This document shows, in pieces, positions 17,970 through 26,394 of a stretch of 64,000 bases of DNA. The position numbers were made by a program, and so were the translations under genes. Location of the stretch: NCBI RefSeq assembly GCF_018413645.1, contig NZ_JAHCDA010000001.1, positions 806,001-870,000 on the forward strand, given 5' to 3'. The notes under the pieces are model-generated. The model searched no databases and was not told the origin of the DNA. It saw only the letters and a program-made list of their open reading frames with translations. The DNA comes from Roseococcus pinisoli (GTDB lineage: Bacteria; Pseudomonadota; Alphaproteobacteria; Acetobacterales; Acetobacteraceae). Every line of letters starts with the position of its first letter. Position 1 is the stretch's first letter.

Positions 17970-18941
17970 TCAGCGGGCGCGCAGGCCCAGCGTCTGCACC
18001 GCCTCGCGCTCCTCGGTCACCGTCTGGGCGAGGAAGGCCGTGTAGTCCGCCGTGTTCTTGTAGAGCAGCGGCATGTCCAGCCGGTCGAGGATGGCGCGAT
18101 GCTGCGGGTCGTGCAGCGCGTCCTTCATGCCGTCATGCAGCGCCGTGACGATCTCGGGCGACATGCCGCGCGGGCCCACGAGGCCGTAGGGCGAGTTGTA
18201 GACGAGATCGATGCCCGTCTCCCGCAGCGTCGGTGCCTGGGAGAAGCGGCGTGGCCGCTCGGCGCCCCAAGTGACGAGCAGGCGGAAGCTGCCATCCTCG
18301 ACCATCGGCGCCCAGCCGCTGGAATCCACGGCGCAGTCCACCTGGCCGCTCATCAGCGCCTGCACGTTCTCGCCCACGCCGCGATAGGGGACATGCGTCC
18401 ACTTGATGCCCTGGCTGCGCGCGATGCGCTCCATGCCGATGAAGGCGGTGCTGGCGGCGCCGGCCGTGCCGTAATTGACCTTGTCCGGGTTCGCCTTGGC
18501 GTAGTCCAGGAACTCCTGCCAGGTCTGCCAGGGCGCCTCGCGCCGCACGACCACGCCGATCAGGTAGCCGGTGAGGTGCAGGATGGGGCCGCTATCGGCC
18601 GTCGGATCCGCATTGATGTCGCCGGTCATCAGCATGCTGCGGATGGCGGTGACGGGAAGCGTCGTCAGGTTCAGCCCGTCCGGCGCGGTGGAGCGCATGG
18701 AGAGCAGGCCCAGCGAGCCGCTGGCGCCCGGCCGGTTCTCGACCATCACGGTCTGGCCGAAGCGCCGCGTCGCGGCGTCGGCGAAGACGCGCATGTGCAC
18801 GTCCGTGGAGCCGCCGGGCGAGAAGGGGACGATGAGGCGGATCGGCCGCGAGGCCAGGCCCTGGGCGCGCGACAGGCTCGGCGCCGCGAGCGTCGCCGCT
18901 GCGGTGGAGAGGAGGAGACGGCGCGAGGTGTGAAGTGGCAT
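17970..18941 (-). CDS. Bug/TctC-family periplasmic solute-binding protein
   Basis: A 323-residue tripartite tricarboxylate transporter receptor homologue. The signal peptide is MPLHTSRRLLLSTAAATLAA with an SRA site. The mature start PIRLIVPFSPGGSTDVHMRV has the family PFxPGGxxD motif, followed by VENRPGASGSLGLLSM and the second-domain segment KVNYGTAGAASTAFIGME. Such proteins bind carboxylates or amides in the periplasm, and many are orphans. There is no tctA or tctB gene nearby. It follows a second Bug gene on the same strand, separated by a hairpin, so the two are probably separate transcripts. Confidence 0.9.
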   Translation of the reverse strand: MPLHTSRRLLLSTAAATLAAPSLSRAQGLASRPIRLIVPFSPGGSTDVHMRVFADAATRRFGQTVMVENRPGASGSLGLLSMRSTAPDGLNLTTLPVTAIRSMLMTGDINADPTADSGPILHLTGYLIGVVVRREAPWQTWQEFLDYAKANPDKVNYGTAGAASTAFIGMERIARSQGIKWTHVPYRGVGENVQALMSGQVDCAVDSSGWAPMVEDGSFRLLVTWGAERPRRFSQAPTLRETGIDLVYNSPYGLVGPRGMSPEIVTALHDGMKDALHDPQHRAILDRLDMPLLYKNTADYTAFLAQTVTEEREAVQTLGLRAR

Positions 18942-19005
18942 TTTTCATCGTCCCTTATGCAATTGGGCCCGCTCATCGCATGCGGGCCGGGACGAGGCAA
19001 ACCGC

Positions 19006-19027
19006 GGCGCCCCGCAGGAGGGGCGCC
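19006..19027 (-). terminator. Terminator-like hairpin between the two Bug genes
   Basis: GGCGCCCC/GGGGCGCC is an 8-base perfect stem with a 6-base loop, located 13 bases after the stop at 19041 on the minus strand. GCGGTTTG follows on the minus strand, so the T-tract is short. It probably ends the upstream Bug gene transcript. Confidence 0.5.
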
Positions 19028-19040
19028 CTCGGCCGGCCGG

Positions 19041-20015
19041 CTATTCCAGCCGGATTCCCGCCGTCCGCATGATGGCGGCGTAGCGCTCGGCGTCCCGACG
19101 CAGCAGGTCGATCGCGTCCTGCTGGCTGCCGCCGCCGGGGATGAAGCCGGCATCCCGCACCTTGGCGCGGACGGAAGTGTCGCCCAGCGCCCTGTTCACG
19201 CCGGCCACCCAGCGGGCTGCGATCTCCGGCGGCAGGCCACCCGGGCCCATGATCATGTACCAGACATTGGCGTCGAAGCCGGGGAAGCCCTTCTCCGCGA
19301 CGGTCGGCACGTCGGGCAGCCATTCCACGCGCTCGGGCATGGTCACCGCGATGGCGCGGACGCGGCCGGCGCGGATATGCGGCAGGTAGGTCGGCAGGGT
19401 GTCGAAGGCGATGTCGATGCGGCCGGCCAGGATCTCAGTCACCGCCTGGCCGGTGCCGCGGAAGGGAACGTGCGTCATGCGCAGCCCGGCCTGGGAGGAG
19501 AGCAGCTCGGCGGTCAGGTGCTGCTGCGTCGCCACGCCCGAGGAGGAGTAATTGAGCTGGCCCGGATGGGCGCGCGCATGGGCCAGGAAGCCCTCGAAAT
19601 CCTGTGCGGGCGAGCTGAGCGGCACCACGGCCACCAGCGGCACGGTCCCCGCCAGCACCACGGCCGTCTGGTCGCGGTAGATGTCGTAGGGCGGCGGGTT
19701 GAGCAGCGGCGGCACCACGGCCGAGGCGCTCACCGTTGTCATCAGCATGGTGTAGCCGTCCGGCCGCGCGCGGGCGAGCTGAGCGACGGCGAGCGTGCCG
19801 GAGGCGCCCGGCCGGTTCTCCATGGCGACGGCATGGCCGCCGAACTCCTCCTGCAGGGTCGGCTGCAGGGCGCGGGCGATGATGTCCGTGCCGCCGCCCG
19901 GCGCGAAGGGGATGAGGAAGGTGATCGCGCGGTTCGGGTAGGCGACCTGCGCCTGGGCGAAGGTCGGCGCGGCGAGCGCGCCGAGCAGCAGGCTGCGGCG
20001 ATGGGCCATGGACAT
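19041..20015 (-). CDS. Bug/TctC-family periplasmic solute-binding protein
   Basis: A 324-residue paralogue of the preceding protein. The signal peptide MSMAHRRSLLLGALAAPTFA contains a twin arginine. The mature protein starts with NRAITFLIPFAPGGGTDIIA and contains MENRPGASGTLAVAQLA, QLNYSSSGVATQQHLTAEL and MTHVPFRGTGQAVTEIL, all family features. ATG 20015 is supported by GAGGA 3 bases upstream on the minus strand; ATG 20009 is a close alternative. The 192 bases upstream are shared with the divergent iron-regulated operon, so its promoter may sit close to the Fur palindrome. The ligand is unknown. Confidence 0.9.
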   Translation of the reverse strand: MSMAHRRSLLLGALAAPTFAQAQVAYPNRAITFLIPFAPGGGTDIIARALQPTLQEEFGGHAVAMENRPGASGTLAVAQLARARPDGYTMLMTTVSASAVVPPLLNPPPYDIYRDQTAVVLAGTVPLVAVVPLSSPAQDFEGFLAHARAHPGQLNYSSSGVATQQHLTAELLSSQAGLRMTHVPFRGTGQAVTEILAGRIDIAFDTLPTYLPHIRAGRVRAIAVTMPERVEWLPDVPTVAEKGFPGFDANVWYMIMGPGGLPPEIAARWVAGVNRALGDTSVRAKVRDAGFIPGGGSQQDAIDLLRRDAERYAAIMRTAGIRLE

Positions 20016-20086
20016 GTTTCCTCGTTGGTATTTTGGGAAGGCTAACGCGCGGCGTCGCACGGCGTCCACGCCGCGATTGTTGACAC

Positions 20087-20101
20087 TGAGAATGATTCTC
20101 A
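20087..20101. promoter_or_regulatory. Fur-type iron box upstream of the ECF sigma gene
   Basis: TGAGAAT-G-ATTCTCA is a perfect 7-1-7 inverted repeat of the Fur consensus type. It lies 106 bases before the ECF sigma factor start and directly after TTGACA at 20080-20085, so bound repressor would cover the core promoter. A -10 element is not clear. The downstream sigma/FecR/TonB genes match iron control. Confidence 0.8.
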
Positions 20102-20207
20102 TTAGCCGGACTGGCTGGCCACCCGCGGCCATCTCTTTCCTCCAGGAGCCGGAGCACGCCTCGCCGCATGGTCCATCGCGCCGCGCCTTCCCGCCGCCCG
20201 CGGATCC

Positions 20208-20723
20208 ATGTCGTCGCGCGCGGCTGACTTCGTCCGCCTTTTCGCGACCGAGCGGGGGCGGCTGCTCGGGCGCCTGAGCCGCCGGGTCGGCTGCCCGGCG
20301 ACCGCGGCCGACCTCGTGCAGGACATCTTCCTCCGCCTCTGGGAGCGGAGGAGCGAGGCCGCCGGCAACCCCGCCGCCTATCTCAACCGCAGCGCCCGCA
20401 ACGCGGCCATCGACCATCTCCGCGCCGAGCGCGTCCGCGCCGCGCATGTCACGGGGCTGACGCCCGAGCAGCACGGCGCCCAGGCCGCGCCCTCGCCCCA
20501 GCAGCTGTTCGAGGCCCGCGACCGGCTCGACCGCGTGGACGAGGCCATCCGCCGCCTGCCGGAGCGCACGCGGGACATCTTCCTCCTGCACAGGATCCAC
20601 GGGCGCGGCTATGGAGAGATCGCCGGGGTCTTCGGCATCTCCGTCAGCGGCGTGGAAAAGCACATGGCCAAGGCGCTCGAGGCCTGCCGGCGCAGCATCG
20701 CAGGTGAGGACGAGACCAGCTGA
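20208..20723 (+). CDS. ECF sigma factor, FecI type
   Basis: A 171-residue extracytoplasmic-function sigma factor. Region 2 is seen in VGCPATAADLVQDIFLRLWE and NRSARNAAIDHLRAE. Region 4 is seen in RLPERTRDIFLLHRIHGRGY and EIAGVFGISVSGVEKHMAKA. FecI-type factors transcribe an adjacent TonB-receptor gene when a siderophore signal passes through FecR. The gene is followed 32 bases later by fecR and then a receptor with a signalling domain. The Fur box upstream would switch it on in iron limitation. Confidence 0.92.
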   Translation: MSSRAADFVRLFATERGRLLGRLSRRVGCPATAADLVQDIFLRLWERRSEAAGNPAAYLNRSARNAAIDHLRAERVRAAHVTGLTPEQHGAQAAPSPQQLFEARDRLDRVDEAIRRLPERTRDIFLLHRIHGRGYGEIAGVFGISVSGVEKHMAKALEACRRSIAGEDETS

Positions 20724-20755
20724 AACGTCGAACCAAGGGAGAGGAGCGCGCGACC

Positions 20756-21751
20756 ATGTCCGACAGCCCACTTCCCGATGCCGATCCCCGGGCAACAGCG
20801 CAGGCCGAGGCCGCTGCCTGGTTCAGCCGGCTGCGCAGCCAGCCCACGGCCGCACAGCGCCAAGACTTCGCCTCCTGGCAGGCGGCGAGCCCGGCGCATG
20901 CGCGCGCCTATGACGAGATGGAGGCCGCCTGGTCCGCCACCGCTGCGCCCGGCCATCGCGTCGCGGAGGAGGAGGCCGGGCGGCTGGAATTCTACCTCGC
21001 CGCCATGGATGCGGCGAAGGCCGCGCGGCGGCGGAAGACCACACGGCGCGCGGCCGGCGCCGGCGCGGCCCTGCTCCTCCTGCTCGGTGCGGGCACCTGG
21101 CTTGAGCGGCCGGGCCTGCTGCAGGACCTCGGCACCGACCACGTCACCGCGCGCGGCGAGCGGCGCCAAGTCGCGCTGCCCGACGGCTCGACGGCACTGC
21201 TGGATGCGGACAGCGCCCTGGCCTCCGCCTACACGGCCGGGGAGCGCCGGGTGCGGCTGCTGCGCGGCGTCGCCTATTTCGAGGTGCTGCCCTCGGCGAT
21301 CCCCTTCGTCGTCGAGGCCGCCGGCGGCGAGATCCGCGTCCTCGGCACGAAGTTCGACGTCCGCGTCCTGGACGCGGAGGCCATCGTCACCCTGGCGGAG
21401 GGCCGCGTCGCGGTCACGGCCAGCGGCGGACACGCCGTGCTCGAGCCCGGCCAGCGCCTCCGCTTCGGGCGGGACGGGCTGCAGCCCGCCGAGACGGCCA
21501 GCCTCGACCAGGCCCTCTCCTGGCAGAGCGGCCGCTTCGCCTTCTACCGCATGCCGCTGGCCGAGGTGCTGGAGGAGGTGGGCCGCTACCGCCCCGGCCG
21601 CATCCTGATCCTCGACCGCGGCCTCGGCGCGCGCGAGGTGAGCGGCAGCTTCTCCCTGGCCGACACGGATGCCGCGCTGGCGTCGCTCCAGGCCAGCCTC
21701 GGCTTCCGCCTGCGCGTGCTGGCCGGCCGCCTCGTCGTCATCACGCCCTGA
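20756..21751 (+). CDS. FecR-type anti-sigma factor/signal transducer
   Basis: A 331-residue inner-membrane protein. The N-terminal DUF4880 helical region (AAWFSRLRSQPTAAQRQDFA and WQAASPAHARAYDEME) binds the sigma factor. One membrane helix follows (AGAGAALLLLLGAGTWL). The periplasmic FecR domain begins GERRQVALPDGSTALLDADS and includes VRLLRGVAYFEV and FVVEAAGGEIRVLGTKFDVR. The last 70 residues resemble an STN-like fold that contacts the receptor. It would relay receptor occupancy to the ECF sigma factor. GGGAGAGGAG before the start is a strong ribosome site. Seven T residues follow just after the stop. Confidence 0.92.
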   Translation: MSDSPLPDADPRATAQAEAAAWFSRLRSQPTAAQRQDFASWQAASPAHARAYDEMEAAWSATAAPGHRVAEEEAGRLEFYLAAMDAAKAARRRKTTRRAAGAGAALLLLLGAGTWLERPGLLQDLGTDHVTARGERRQVALPDGSTALLDADSALASAYTAGERRVRLLRGVAYFEVLPSAIPFVVEAAGGEIRVLGTKFDVRVLDAEAIVTLAEGRVAVTASGGHAVLEPGQRLRFGRDGLQPAETASLDQALSWQSGRFAFYRMPLAEVLEEVGRYRPGRILILDRGLGAREVSGSFSLADTDAALASLQASLGFRLRVLAGRLVVITP

Positions 21752-21855
21752 GTTTTTTTCGCCGCGCCGGTGAGGGGATCGTCCGCTGAGCCGTGAAAGG
21801 GGATGAGGGTGCCGGCCGGCGCCCGCATGTACCGATGTGGCAAGGGGTTGTCCGG

Positions 21856-24276
21856 ATGAGAAGGCAGTGGGCGAAGCGGCGTTGGGCCGCGCTGTTGGCG
21901 AGCACGTTCCTGGCGCCCCTCGCATTGCTTCCCGCGGCCCCCGCGCAGGCGCAGGAGGCCCGGCTCTTCAGCTTCAGCATTCCCGCCCGCCCCGTTCCCG
22001 ATGCGCTGAACGAGATCGGCCGCGTCACCGGCCTTTCCGTCGTCTTCACGGAGACCGTCCCGCGCTCCGTCATGGGCCGCCCCGTCTCCGGCTCGATGAG
22101 CGCGCAGCAGGCGCTGGCCACCATGCTGGGCGGCACCGGCTATGCCTTCCGCTTCACCGCGGCGGACACCATCACCATCGTCCCGGCCAGCGTCTCCGGC
22201 GCGGCGGACGGGGCCATCCAGGTTCCCGAGCTGCTCGTCGAGGACACCCGCCCGCTCGGCCAGGTCGGCGCGCTGATGCGGCCCTATGCGGGCGGGCAGG
22301 TCGCCACCGGCGGGCAGCTCGGCCTGCTGGGCAATCGCAGCGTGATGGACTCGCCCTTCAGCCAGACGAGCTACACCGCGCAGACGATCCAGAACCAGCA
22401 GGCGCGCAGCGTGGCCGACGTGGCGCGGAACGACCCCTCGGTGCGCAGCACCTGGGCCGATGGCAGCTACTCCAACCAGTTCTTCGTCCGCGGCTTTCCC
22501 CTCGCCAATGCCGATATCGCCATCAACGGGCTCTACGGCCTCGTGCCCGTGCAGATGTCCGGCGTCTCCTGGGTGGAGCGAGTGGAGGTGCTGCGCGGGC
22601 CGAGCGCGCTGCTCTCCGGCATGCCGCCGCAGGGCAGCATCGGCGGCACGATCAACCTCGTCACCAAGCGCGCGGCGGAGGAGCCGATCACGCGGCTGAC
22701 GCTGGGCTACATTTCCAGCAGCCAGTTCGGCGCGCAGGTGGACCTCTCGCGCCGCTACGGCCCGAACCGCGAATGGGGCGTGCGCTTCAACGGCGCCTAT
22801 AGCGGCGGCGACACGCCGGTCTCCGGCCAGGCGAACCGGCTGGGCGAGGTGGCGCTCGGCCTCGACTATCGCGGGGAACGGCTGCGCGTCTCGGCCGACG
22901 TCGCCTATCAGCGCAATGAATCCGACAATCCGGCGCGGCCCATCTATGCGCGGGCGGGCTTCCAGATTCCGCGCGCGCCCCGCGCCTCTGCCAATCTCGG
23001 GCAGGACTGGTACCGGTCGCACAGCGACGACACCTTCGGCATCCTGCGCGCGGAATACGACGTCACCGACAATATCACCGCCTATGGCAGCTTCGGCTCG
23101 CGGCGGAACAGCTTCCTCGGCCTCTACAACTTCATCTACCTGAAGAACGCGGCCGGCGACTTCGACGCGAACAACTACTACCAGCCCTCCTACACCACCT
23201 CCTACACGGGCGAGGTGGGCGTGCGCACGCGCTTCAATACCGGGCCGGTGCGCCATGAGGTCACGCTCAGCGCGATGCGCCTCTGGTACGAGACGGGCAA
23301 TCTGGCGCCGGTCATCTCCACCTTCAGCTCCAACATCTTCAGCCCGCGCTCCTTCCCCATGCCGAGCCTCGCGGGCCGTGCCTCCACCGCGCCGCGGACG
23401 GGCGAGGCGACGCTGACCAGCGTGGCGATCGCCGACAACATCTACATGCTCGACGACCGGCTGCAGCTCATCCTGGGCGCGCGCCACCAGAACGTGCGCC
23501 AGACGTCGTGGAACGCCACGACCGGGGCGCGGACGGCCCGCTACGACGAATCCGCCTGGACGCCCGCGGTGGGGCTGGTGGTGCGGCCCTGGCGCCAGGT
23601 CACCTTCTACGCGAACTATATCGAGGGGCTGAGCCAGGGGCCGGCGGCGCCGCTCGGCTCGGCGAATTACGGCGAGGTCTTCGCGCCCATCCGCTCCCGG
23701 CAATACGAGGTCGGCGCGAAGTACGATTTCGGCCGCGTGCTGGCGACGCTGGCGCTGTTCCAGATCGAGCAGCCGAGCGGCCTGCTGGACACGCGCTCCA
23801 ACCGCTATTCCGTGGGCGGCGAGACGCGCAACCAGGGCGTTGAGCTCAGCCTCTTCGGCGAGGTCACGCGCGGCCTGCGCGTTCTCGGCGGCGTCACCTT
23901 CATGCGCGGCGAGCAGACCCGCACGCCTGGCGGCCTCAACGACGGCAAGACCGCGATCGGCGTCCCCGGCACACAGCTCAATATCGGCGCCGAATGGGAC
24001 ACGCCCTTCGTGCCTGGCCTGACGCTGGGCGGGCGGGTGATCCACACCTCCTCGCAATATGCCAGCGCGGATAATGCGCAGAGCATCCCCGGCTGGACGC
24101 GCGTGGACCTGAACGCGCGCTACCGCTTCGAGCGCGCAGGCGGCCAGCCGGTCACGCTGCGCGCGGGCATCGAGAACGTCTTCGGGGAGAACTACTGGGC
24201 GGCGGCCTCGTCCAACTTCGGGCTGGCGCGCGGAGCCCCGCGCACCTTCCTGCTGTCGGCGACCTTCGATTTCTAG
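21856..24276 (+). CDS. TonB-dependent siderophore receptor with N-terminal signalling domain
   Basis: An 806-residue outer-membrane receptor. After a signal peptide ending AQAQ, residues about 35-105 form an STN signalling domain (FSFSIPARPVPDALNEIGRV). Next come a plug with GFPLANADIAINGLYGLVP and VERVEVLRGPSALLSGMPPQ, and a beta-barrel ending in phenylalanine (LLSATFDF). The barrel has many aromatic girdle residues. The plug motif and length suit ferric-siderophore receptors of the FpvA/FhuE kind. ATG 21856 gives a clean signal peptide; ATG 21835 would add 7 residues. With fecI and fecR upstream it forms a cell-surface signalling set. The siderophore is not determinable. Confidence 0.92.
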   Translation: MRRQWAKRRWAALLASTFLAPLALLPAAPAQAQEARLFSFSIPARPVPDALNEIGRVTGLSVVFTETVPRSVMGRPVSGSMSAQQALATMLGGTGYAFRFTAADTITIVPASVSGAADGAIQVPELLVEDTRPLGQVGALMRPYAGGQVATGGQLGLLGNRSVMDSPFSQTSYTAQTIQNQQARSVADVARNDPSVRSTWADGSYSNQFFVRGFPLANADIAINGLYGLVPVQMSGVSWVERVEVLRGPSALLSGMPPQGSIGGTINLVTKRAAEEPITRLTLGYISSSQFGAQVDLSRRYGPNREWGVRFNGAYSGGDTPVSGQANRLGEVALGLDYRGERLRVSADVAYQRNESDNPARPIYARAGFQIPRAPRASANLGQDWYRSHSDDTFGILRAEYDVTDNITAYGSFGSRRNSFLGLYNFIYLKNAAGDFDANNYYQPSYTTSYTGEVGVRTRFNTGPVRHEVTLSAMRLWYETGNLAPVISTFSSNIFSPRSFPMPSLAGRASTAPRTGEATLTSVAIADNIYMLDDRLQLILGARHQNVRQTSWNATTGARTARYDESAWTPAVGLVVRPWRQVTFYANYIEGLSQGPAAPLGSANYGEVFAPIRSRQYEVGAKYDFGRVLATLALFQIEQPSGLLDTRSNRYSVGGETRNQGVELSLFGEVTRGLRVLGGVTFMRGEQTRTPGGLNDGKTAIGVPGTQLNIGAEWDTPFVPGLTLGGRVIHTSSQYASADNAQSIPGWTRVDLNARYRFERAGGQPVTLRAGIENVFGENYWAAASSNFGLARGAPRTFLLSATFDF

Positions 24277-24296
24277 AAGCGAAGCCCGGGGAAGGC

Positions 24297-25076
24297 TTAG
24301 CGCCCCGTCCACTTCGCCGGGCGGCGTGCGAGAAAGCTCTCGACGCCCTCGGCGAAGTCCCTGCTGGTGAAGCACATCTCCACGAGGTCGTCCCCGTGGA
24401 TCTCGCGCAGCGGCGCGCGAAGGCGGCGCATCGCCTCCTTCGTCGCGCGCATGGTCAGCGGCGCATGGCCCATGACGGTGCGCGCCAGCTCCTCCGCGCG
24501 GGCCTGGAGCGCCGCGTGGTCCGGCAGGATCTCGCTGAGCAGGCCGGCGGCCTTCATCTCCTCCGCGCCGAGCAGCCGCGCGGTGTAGACCAGGTCCATC
24601 ACCCGCGCCGGGCCCATCATCACCGCCAGCCGCGCGTAATTCGCCATCGAGAGGCAGTTGCCCAGCGTCTTGGCGATGGGGAAGCCGAAGCGCGCATTGG
24701 CCGCGCCGATCCTGAGATCGCAGACCGAGGCGATGGCCGCGCCGCCGCCCGTGGCCGCGCCCGCGATCGCCGCGATGGTCGGCTTCTGGCAATTCTCCAG
24801 CGCCGTCATGATGCGGTCGATCTTCTCCTCGTAGGCGAGGGCGTCGGCCGCCGTCTTGAAGTTCGTGAACTGGCTGATGTCGGTGCCCGCCGCGAAGGCC
24901 TTGTCGCCCGCGCCGGTGATGACGATCACCTTCACGCTGTCATCCGTGTTCGCCTCGGTGGCGAGCTTGTAGAGGCCTTCGTACATCGGGAAGGTCATGG
25001 CGTTGCGCGCCTGCGGGCGGTTGAGCGTCACGAAGACGATTCCGTCGCGGCGCTCGATCAGCAGTTCGTCGGACAT
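24297..25076 (-). CDS. Crotonase-fold protein lacking both hydratase glutamates
   Basis: A 259-residue enoyl-CoA hydratase/isomerase family member with the family start VFVTLNRPQARNAMTFPMYE and the oxyanion-hole segment GAGDKAFAAGTDISQF. Where canonical hydratases have the two catalytic glutamates, this protein has alanine (GGGAAIASVCD) and isoleucine (FGFPIAKTLGNC). It is therefore unlikely to hydrate enoyl-CoA by the usual mechanism. The CoA-binding fold seems intact. It is divergent from a family III CoA-transferase and may handle the same acyl-CoA. A role as a decarboxylase, isomerase or hydrolase is possible. Confidence 0.82.
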   Translation of the reverse strand: MSDELLIERRDGIVFVTLNRPQARNAMTFPMYEGLYKLATEANTDDSVKVIVITGAGDKAFAAGTDISQFTNFKTAADALAYEEKIDRIMTALENCQKPTIAAIAGAATGGGAAIASVCDLRIGAANARFGFPIAKTLGNCLSMANYARLAVMMGPARVMDLVYTARLLGAEEMKAAGLLSEILPDHAALQARAEELARTVMGHAPLTMRATKEAMRRLRAPLREIHGDDLVEMCFTSRDFAEGVESFLARRPAKWTGR

Positions 25077-25219
25077 CTGGCGGTTCCTTGCCCTTGCGGC
25101 CCGGTTCCGACGCCACCCTTGAGGCGGCGGGGGACCGGCCCGTCAACATTGTCGGCACAGGGTTGCAGCGATCCGCCCGCGGTGGAAGATGCGGGGGCCG
25201 TTCAGGAGGATTCCTCATC

Positions 25220-26392
25220 ATGATGCCGCTCGCCCGCTTCACCGTGCTCGACCTCACCCGCGTCCGCTCGGGCCCCACCTGCGTCCGGCAGCTGGCGGAT
25301 TGGGGCGCCAATGTCATCAAGATCGAGGCGACGGACGAGGTCGACACCGGCAAGGGCCTGGGCGGCGAGCGCGACGGGCCGGACTTCCAGCATGTGCACC
25401 GCAACAAGCGCGCCATGACGCTGAACCTGAAGTCGGCCGAGGGCCTGGCCACCTTCAAGCGCCTGGTCGCCAAGGCCGATGTGGTGGTCGAGAACTACCG
25501 CCCCGACGTGAAGGACCGCCTCGGCATCGACTATGACAGCCTGGCCGCCATCAACCCGCGGATCATCCTCGGCTCCATCTCGGGCTTCGGGCAGGACGGG
25601 CCCTACGCGAAGCGCCCGGGCTTCGACCAGATCGCCCAGGGCATGGGCGGGCTGATGTCCGTCACCGGCCTGCCGGGCCAGGGCCCCGTCCGCGCCGGCA
25701 TCCCCGTCGCCGACCTCACGGCCGGCCTCTACTGCGCGCTGGGCATCATGGTGGCGCTGCTGGAGCGCGAGCAGACGGGCAAGGGCCGCTGGGTCCATGT
25801 CAGCCTGCTGGAGGCGATGATCGCCATGATGGACTTCCAGGCCACGCGCTGGACCATGAAGGGCGACGTGCCGAAGCAGGCCGGCAACGACCACCCGACC
25901 ACCATCCCGACCGGCCTCTTCAAGACCTCCGACGGCGTCATGAACATCGCCGGCGGCGGCCAGGTGATGTGGGAGCGCATCGTGAAGGTCCTGGGCATCG
26001 AGGAGGAGGCGAAGGATCCCGAGATCGCCACCGACAAGCTGCGCAGCCAGAACCGCAAGAAGGTCAACGCGCTGCTCGAGAAGGTCACGCAGACCGACAC
26101 CTCGGCCAATTGGGTGGCGAAGTTCAACAAGGAGGGCGTGCCCTGCGGGCCCGTCTATTCCATGGACCAGGTCTTCGCGGACGAGCAGGTGAAGCATCTC
26201 GGCGTCGAGATGACGGTGCAGCATCCGCGCCTGGGCGACGTGAACGTGGTGCGTGCGCCCATGCAGATCGCTGGCGTCGAATGCGCGAAGAACCCCACGC
26301 CCGATCGCGGCCAGCACACGGATGAGATCCTGGGCGAGTTCGGCTTCTCGGCCGAGGAGATCGCGGCGCTGCGCGCGGCGAAGGCGATCTGA
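25220..26392 (+). CDS. CaiB/BaiF family (type III) CoA-transferase
   Basis: A 390-residue family III CoA-transferase. It begins with LARFTVLDLTRVRSGPTCVR and has the nucleotide-binding GANVIKIEATDEVDTG and NKRAMTLNLKSAEGL. The catalytic aspartate lies in GIPVADLTAGLYCALGIMVA, as in formyl-CoA transferase. The start is chosen from AGGAGGA at 25204-25210, 9 bases before ATG 25220. The gene is separated from the D-tartrate dehydratase-like gene by only 2 bases, so the two are in one operon. CoA transfer to a hydroxy or dicarboxylic acid is the natural guess; the acceptor is not known. Confidence 0.88.
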   Translation: MMPLARFTVLDLTRVRSGPTCVRQLADWGANVIKIEATDEVDTGKGLGGERDGPDFQHVHRNKRAMTLNLKSAEGLATFKRLVAKADVVVENYRPDVKDRLGIDYDSLAAINPRIILGSISGFGQDGPYAKRPGFDQIAQGMGGLMSVTGLPGQGPVRAGIPVADLTAGLYCALGIMVALLEREQTGKGRWVHVSLLEAMIAMMDFQATRWTMKGDVPKQAGNDHPTTIPTGLFKTSDGVMNIAGGGQVMWERIVKVLGIEEEAKDPEIATDKLRSQNRKKVNALLEKVTQTDTSANWVAKFNKEGVPCGPVYSMDQVFADEQVKHLGVEMTVQHPRLGDVNVVRAPMQIAGVECAKNPTPDRGQHTDEILGEFGFSAEEIAALRAAKAI

Positions 26393-26394
26393 CC

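Noticed and set aside
21586-24792. A 1068-residue open frame on the minus strand opposite the receptor gene.
   Set aside because: It is the complement of the FecR and TonB-receptor genes, with biased low-complexity translation (many Arg, Gly, Ala, Asp) and no motif. High GC content leaves such frames open.
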